In this document: one piece after another, positions 60,370 through 64,000 of the stretch
Layout of the letters: every line of letters starts with the position of its first letter
Position numbering within the stretch: the first letter of the stretch is position 1
Origin: Saprospiraceae bacterium
GTDB taxonomy: Bacteria > Bacteroidota > Bacteroidia > Chitinophagales > Saprospiraceae
DNA length: 64,000 nt
Assembly (NCBI GenBank): GCA_028285085.1
Contig: JANQQI010000126.1
Coordinates: 39,959-103,958, forward strand
Reading direction: 5' to 3'
Position numbers and translations under genes: made by a program
The notes under the pieces: model-generated
Told to the model about the DNA's origin: nothing
The model's database searches: none
What the model saw: the letters and a program-made list of their open reading frames with translations, nothing else

Positions 60370-61137
60370 TTATTCTGCAGTAGCTTCTTCGCCTACCTGT
60401 AAAATTTGATCATCTACCAATACACGACCGCAATGTTCACAAGCAATCACTTTTTTGCGCAAGCCAATTTCCAGCTGCACCTGAGGTGGAATTTTATTAA
60501 AACAACCACCACATGAATCACGCTCTACAGTAACTACGGCTAATCCATTACGGTAGCTTTCGCGTACTTTAATATAAGAACGTAATAAGCGATCTTCGAT
60601 ATTCTTGCGTGCAGATTCTGATTTCTTACGCAATTTATCTTCTTCTTTGTTGGTCTTTTCAATAATCTTTTCCAGCTCTACTTTCTTCGCTTCGAGGTCG
60701 ACTTTTTTCTGATCCAAACGCTCTTGAGCTGCTTTTAAAGTCTCTTCTTTGTTTCCTGTCGCTGCACGAGTTTCGCGAATCTTCTTTTCAGAAAGCTGGA
60801 TTTCTAATCGTTGAAGTTCAATTTCTTTTTGCAAAGCGTCGTACTCACGATTATTCTTCACATTATCCATCTGCTTCTCGTAACGCAAGATCAGATTTTC
60901 CGCTTCTTTGATATTGGCGTTGTGGCGGCTCGACTCACTTTCCAGATCGTTGACGTTATTTTGGAGTCGATTAACGCGCGTTTCTAGTCCTGCGATCTCA
61001 TCTTCCAAGTCATCTACCTCCATCGGTAGCTCACCCTTTAGGATGGCGATTTCATCGATTTCGGAATCAATTAATTGCAACTGATACAGTTGCTTTAGCT
61101 TTTCGGCTATTGTTAATTCTTTTTTGGCCATATCCAA
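60370..61137 (-). CDS. Coiled-coil protein with C4 zinc ribbon (CT398/Zf-RING_7 type)
   Basis: A 255-residue protein: a long coiled coil (about 15-190) and a C-terminal zinc ribbon with CGGCFNKIP and CEHCGR (about 212-243). The family is usually encoded beside the Nif3-like gene, exactly as here (3 bp apart). It is cytoplasmic. In other bacteria such proteins are thought to help nucleic-acid or translation-related functions, but the role is not known. Confidence 0.85.
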   Translation of the reverse strand: MDMAKKELTIAEKLKQLYQLQLIDSEIDEIAILKGELPMEVDDLEDEIAGLETRVNRLQNNVNDLESESSRHNANIKEAENLILRYEKQMDNVKNNREYDALQKEIELQRLEIQLSEKKIRETRAATGNKEETLKAAQERLDQKKVDLEAKKVELEKIIEKTNKEEDKLRKKSESARKNIEDRLLRSYIKVRESYRNGLAVVTVERDSCGGCFNKIPPQVQLEIGLRKKVIACEHCGRVLVDDQILQVGEEATAE

Positions 61138-61140
61138 TTT

Positions 61141-62196
61141 TTATAAATAATGTACCGGATTGGTGTTTACCTTAGTGCAATAAGCCGCAAAGGTACTAAA
61201 TTTCTCACTTATAATCTCATAAAGCAAATCAATTGTAAATTGTTCACTTTCGTAATGTCCAATATCTGCAATGACGATCTGTCCGTCGGCATCAAAAAAC
61301 TCATGGTATTTATAATCCGCGGTAACGAAAACATCCGCAGATTGCCGGATTGCCACGGGCAGCAAGAATCCACCGGCACCACCACAAACAGCTATTGTGC
61401 GTACTTTTTTATTGCGCAATGCCGTATGACGCACCACACCCGCATTCATCGTTTTTTTCAAATCTTTGAGAAACGCTTTTTCACTAACGGCTTCTGGCAA
61501 TTGACCAATCATCCCGCTTCCCACACCAGTATAGACGTTATCGACCGGGCTAATGTTGTAATGCGGTGATGAATCGGGATGAGTCGCCCGCAAGGCAGCT
61601 AAAATTTCCGCTTGACGCTCCGCTGGAAAGAGGACTTCCAATTGCACAATCGCTGCACTGCCCCCATCGGAGCGTAAAACGCCCAAGTTGGCGTAGCTAC
61701 TCCGAGCCGCAGAAGGATCAGTCTGTCCGGCTCCCGCCTCCACCAAAGCTCCTCGTACCGTTTCCGAATAATCGGCAGGTACCAACACCAAGAGTTTTTT
61801 CATCCTCCCCTTTGGGGCCAGAATCCGAGTATCCACTAAGCCTAGTTTTTCGGCGATCTTTGCATTCACCCCACGCTGATACACATTATCCAAATTGGTA
61901 TGGATCGCATAGATAGCAAGGTTGTGCTTAATCGCCTTGATGACCACCCGCTCGACATAGTTGCGACCGTTTAATCGCTTTAATCCTCGAAACACAATCG
62001 GATGATGCGCAATGACTACATTGCATTCGCGCTCAATGGCTTCGTCCAGCACCGCTTCGGTAGAATCCAAGCACAACATTACGCCGGTAACCTCCATCGA
62101 AGGACTCCCTACGATCAGACCAGCATTATCGTAGCTCTCCTGCAAAGCCGGAGGCGCGATTTGTTCCAAATGTGCAATGACGGATTTGAGTTGCAT
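61141..62196 (-). CDS. Nif3-like dinuclear metal centre protein
   Basis: A 351-residue protein of the Nif3/YbgI family. N- and C-terminal halves of the Nif3 fold carry the metal ligands (VVIAHHPIVFRG and IHTNLDN in the first half, CGGAGGFLLP and ADIGHYESEQF in the last). A PII-like insertion of about 100 residues (about 125-225, KKLLVLVPADYSETVRGALVEAG) interrupts it, the longer form seen in many Firmicutes and Bacteroidota. It assembles as a toroidal hexamer; reaction unsettled. It heads the leftward group. Confidence 0.9.
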   Translation of the reverse strand: MQLKSVIAHLEQIAPPALQESYDNAGLIVGSPSMEVTGVMLCLDSTEAVLDEAIERECNVVIAHHPIVFRGLKRLNGRNYVERVVIKAIKHNLAIYAIHTNLDNVYQRGVNAKIAEKLGLVDTRILAPKGRMKKLLVLVPADYSETVRGALVEAGAGQTDPSAARSSYANLGVLRSDGGSAAIVQLEVLFPAERQAEILAALRATHPDSSPHYNISPVDNVYTGVGSGMIGQLPEAVSEKAFLKDLKKTMNAGVVRHTALRNKKVRTIAVCGGAGGFLLPVAIRQSADVFVTADYKYHEFFDADGQIVIADIGHYESEQFTIDLLYEIISEKFSTFAAYCTKVNTNPVHYL

Positions 62197-62735
62197 GATT
62201 ATTTTAAATTAACGTGACGTTTCAGAAAAAAGGTACAATGTCCAATGAATATTTTAAGGGTATTCGGTCGATATTTTTTTTAATGACAGAACGAGCTAGT
62301 TTTTTTATTTGACGATTACTTGGAGGTACTTTATGGCCTGCATGGAATGAGTGGTGATATGCTAGAGTTTGGGGCTTTGAGGGAGGGTCCCACCCACAGC
62401 CACCGCCGCCGGCCGTTCTCGACCGCAATATTTTTCGGGCATATCGCTCTCAGCCTTTGCCAAGAACATTTTATGGCAAGAGAATTAAAACCAGTTGAGT
62501 TTAGAATATTCTACACTATCTATAGATTCCATTTTCCCAAAATTCCATAAAATCATATTGAATTATTTTTAAACCGAGGGCTTAATCAACTGATTATCAG
62601 AAAGAAAAAATTATAAAAAAAGTTGAGTTTTAAAATAAAAAACAGAGCTTTTATCCTTTCTAAAGGGAATTTCTCTTCTCAAAGCCCAAAAGATAACGCG
62701 GTTCTAATATGGAACGAATAAGTACTCTTGCTTTT
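62197..62735. other. AT-rich gap with a short GC-rich island
   Basis: About 540 bp without a supported gene. Most is AT-rich, but 62380-62425 is unusually GC-rich (CCCACCCACAGCCACCGCCG). Two short frames, 62222-62428 on the minus strand and 62320-62550 on the plus strand, pass through it and look like remnants or accidental reading frames. No inverted terminal repeats or target duplications were seen. Confidence 0.4.
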
Positions 62736-63221
62736 TTATGACTGCTTAATCTTCTGTTCAATCAGAGTAGTTGAATAGCCAGGCACAAATGGTAAGCTCA
62801 TCACCTGTCCTCCTTTAGCTTGCACAACATCAGCTCCGACGATTTGCTCGGGTTGCCAATCCCCGCCTTTAACCAGAATATCAGGTTGCAAAGCCGTGAT
62901 CAAATCAAGTGGTGTATCTTGCTCAAATACCACGACGAGATCGACAAAAGCCAGCGCAGCGAGTTGATATTGTCGGGTACGCTCATCATTGATGGGGCGG
63001 TGCGGCCCTTTGAGGCGACTGACGGAAGCAGCGGAATTCAAGCCAATGATCAGTCTTTGCCCAAGTTGCCGCGCATCCATCAAATAATGCAAATGACCGT
63101 AGTGCAACAAGTCAAAGCAACCGTTAGTAAATACTACCGCTTCGCCTTGAGCTTGCCATTGTTCGACAGTCTGTTTTGCCGGAATCCAGTCTTGTATTTT
63201 ATTTTCAATCGATGCTAACAT
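62736..63221 (-). CDS. D-glycero-beta-D-manno-heptose 1-phosphate adenylyltransferase
   Basis: About 161 residues from the ATG at 63221; the frame reaches 63287 but overlaps the upstream gene. Cytidylyltransferase-type fold: VVFTNGCFDLLHYGHLHYL (the HxGH motif YGHLHYL), GLNSAASVSRLKGP, RPINDERTRQYQLAALAFVD and VKGGDWQPEQI. It matches the RfaE2/HldE C-terminal domain as a separate enzyme. It activates heptose 1-phosphate with ATP for LPS or surface glycan. It starts 5 bp after the upstream membrane protein gene, so they are one operon. The HldA kinase is not in the window. Confidence 0.88.
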   Translation of the reverse strand: MLASIENKIQDWIPAKQTVEQWQAQGEAVVFTNGCFDLLHYGHLHYLMDARQLGQRLIIGLNSAASVSRLKGPHRPINDERTRQYQLAALAFVDLVVVFEQDTPLDLITALQPDILVKGGDWQPEQIVGADVVQAKGGQVMSLPFVPGYSTTLIEQKIKQS

Positions 63222-63226
63222 GAACA

Positions 63227-64000
63227 CTAAGTCGTTTGGGGCAAAGGCGTGTAGTTGCGGTTCACCAGAGGTAAAAAGGCCAGGCATAAAATACCTACCA
63301 GTAAGTTACAACCTAATTGAATAGAGAAGAAGAGAATATTGGAAAAAGAAAAGGCATCCGGTCCGGGAATCCCGTAAATTGCTAAAGCTTGCATGGCAAA
63401 CCATTGAAAGGAGCCCATACCTCCGGGCGAGGGCACTACAATCCCTAAGGCACCAAAGGCAAATACGGTAAGCGCGGCTACCGCCGGCAAATGCTCCGTT
63501 GGCCCAAAGGCAAAGAAACATAAATAGGTCATGAAGTAGTACATCACCCAAATATTGATGCTATGTAGGATGAATATCCAGGGATTTTCCAACTTGCGAA
63601 CGCTCTTGATCCCTTCCCACAAACCTTCCAGAACTTTAATTACTTTTTGGTAAAGCTTAGTTTGTTGGAATTGTTTGCGGAAGACAAAAAGCAAAATAGC
63701 GCCCAAAATGCCAATCCCTGCCAGGATTTGAAACCAGGCTTGCTGTAGCAATCCATCACTGGCGCCATCTCCTTCACGATTGGTCACGATGAAATTGTAT
63801 AACTCGTCAAATTCAAACAGGAAGGTCAAGCCAAAAACTGCGAGCAAGCAAAGAACATCTACCGTACGCCCGACGACAATTGTCCCCACCAATTTCTCAA
63901 CCGGAATCCGCTCGTAACGCGCCATCATGGCGGCTCGGACCACCTCACCAACGCGCGGTAATCCCAAATTGGCCAGATAACCGATGATGATGGTCATAAA
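63227..64000 (-). CDS. Flippase-like/LPG synthase transmembrane domain protein, truncated by window edge
   Basis: About 257 residues of the C-terminal part; the true start is outside the window (the visible GYLANLGLPRVGEVVRAAM is an inner segment of the family, not an N-terminus). Members carry about eight membrane segments of the lysylphosphatidylglycerol-synthase TM domain (UPF0104). The phrases NLGLPRVGEVVRAAMMARYE, VPSPGGMGSFQWFA and PLVNRNYTPLP are typical. Proteins of this group move lipids or lipid-linked sugars across membranes; substrate unknown. Confidence 0.8.
   Translation of the reverse strand, partial: FMTIIIGYLANLGLPRVGEVVRAAMMARYERIPVEKLVGTIVVGRTVDVLCLLAVFGLTFLFEFDELYNFIVTNREGDGASDGLLQQAWFQILAGIGILGAILLFVFRKQFQQTKLYQKVIKVLEGLWEGIKSVRKLENPWIFILHSINIWVMYYFMTYLCFFAFGPTEHLPAVAALTVFAFGALGIVVPSPGGMGSFQWFAMQALAIYGIPGPDAFSFSNILFFSIQLGCNLLVGILCLAFLPLVNRNYTPLPQTT

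Noticed and set aside
62222..62550. Two overlapping short frames on opposite strands
   Set aside because: Neither has family resemblance or a promoter; both owe their length to the GC-rich island.
63222..63287. Upstream start for the heptose adenylyltransferase
   Set aside because: It would overlap the upstream flippase-like gene and add 22 residues with no homology; the ATG at 63221 is preferred.

Overview
The window comes from a member of the phylum Bacteroidota, most likely the Saprospiria (Lewinella-like). The evidence is a gliding-motility ABC transporter set (gldA-gldF-gldG), three secreted proteins with type A type IX secretion (T9SS) C-terminal sorting domains, TonB receptors carrying carboxypeptidase-like regulatory domains, DUF4249 and DUF5916 families, bS21 of the Bacteroidota type, and repeated promoters of the form TTTG-N19-TANNTTTG. 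There are no rRNA or tRNA genes, CRISPR arrays, integrases or complete insertion sequences. This looks like chromosomal core and accessory sequence, cut at both ends through genes: a TonB receptor on the left and a flippase-like membrane protein on the right.

Layout, 1-16 kb: a TonB receptor behind a tandem array of operator-like boxes; the gldA-gldF-gldG-DUF4340 operon; a lipoprotein sulfatase; a TonB receptor/DUF4249 lipoprotein pair; a cysteine-patterned T9SS protein; an O-antigen ligase/TPR protein; and an ECF sigma factor with a TPR-bearing anti-sigma-like partner. 16-26 kb: a seven-gene operon for a tripartite MacAB/TolC-like efflux system that ends with its own NtrC-type response regulator and histidine kinase, preceded by a sigma-54-like promoter and paired upstream sites. 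26-30 kb: a fatty acid desaturase, then a redox/regulatory cluster (small CPVC thioredoxin-like protein, Rof-like Rho antiterminator homologue, MarR regulator with a four-cysteine tail) with a strong palindrome across the promoter and a second copy downstream.

30-42 kb: a LytTR response regulator and propeller histidine kinase, divergent from a nucleoid-associated protein gene that is followed by a membrane-anchored TIR-FISUMP fusion; then YgiQ, bS21, thymidine kinase, a proline-rich conserved protein, phosphofructokinase and a rhomboid protease. 42-48 kb: a metal-homeostasis region (MerC, CobW GTPase, DUF5916, alpha/beta hydrolase, exported alanine racemase) divergent from a Fur/Zur-type regulator with two exact TGCAAC-N3-GTTGCA boxes. 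48-64 kb: a second ECF sigma operon; an acyl-CoA dehydrogenase with twin operators 63 bp apart; a cobalamin riboswitch in front of a DUF4465 T9SS protein; a PhoX-like phosphatase and a di-heme cytochrome c peroxidase; a TPR protein; Nif3/zinc-ribbon; a heptose-phosphate adenylyltransferase and the truncated flippase-like protein.

No large unknown defence island is visible. The best candidates for undescribed biology are the TIR-TM-FISUMP fusion next to an NdpA-family gene, the thioredoxin/Rof/MarR cluster with matched operators, and several precisely spaced regulatory arrays. All functional names rest on reading the sequences; no database search was run.
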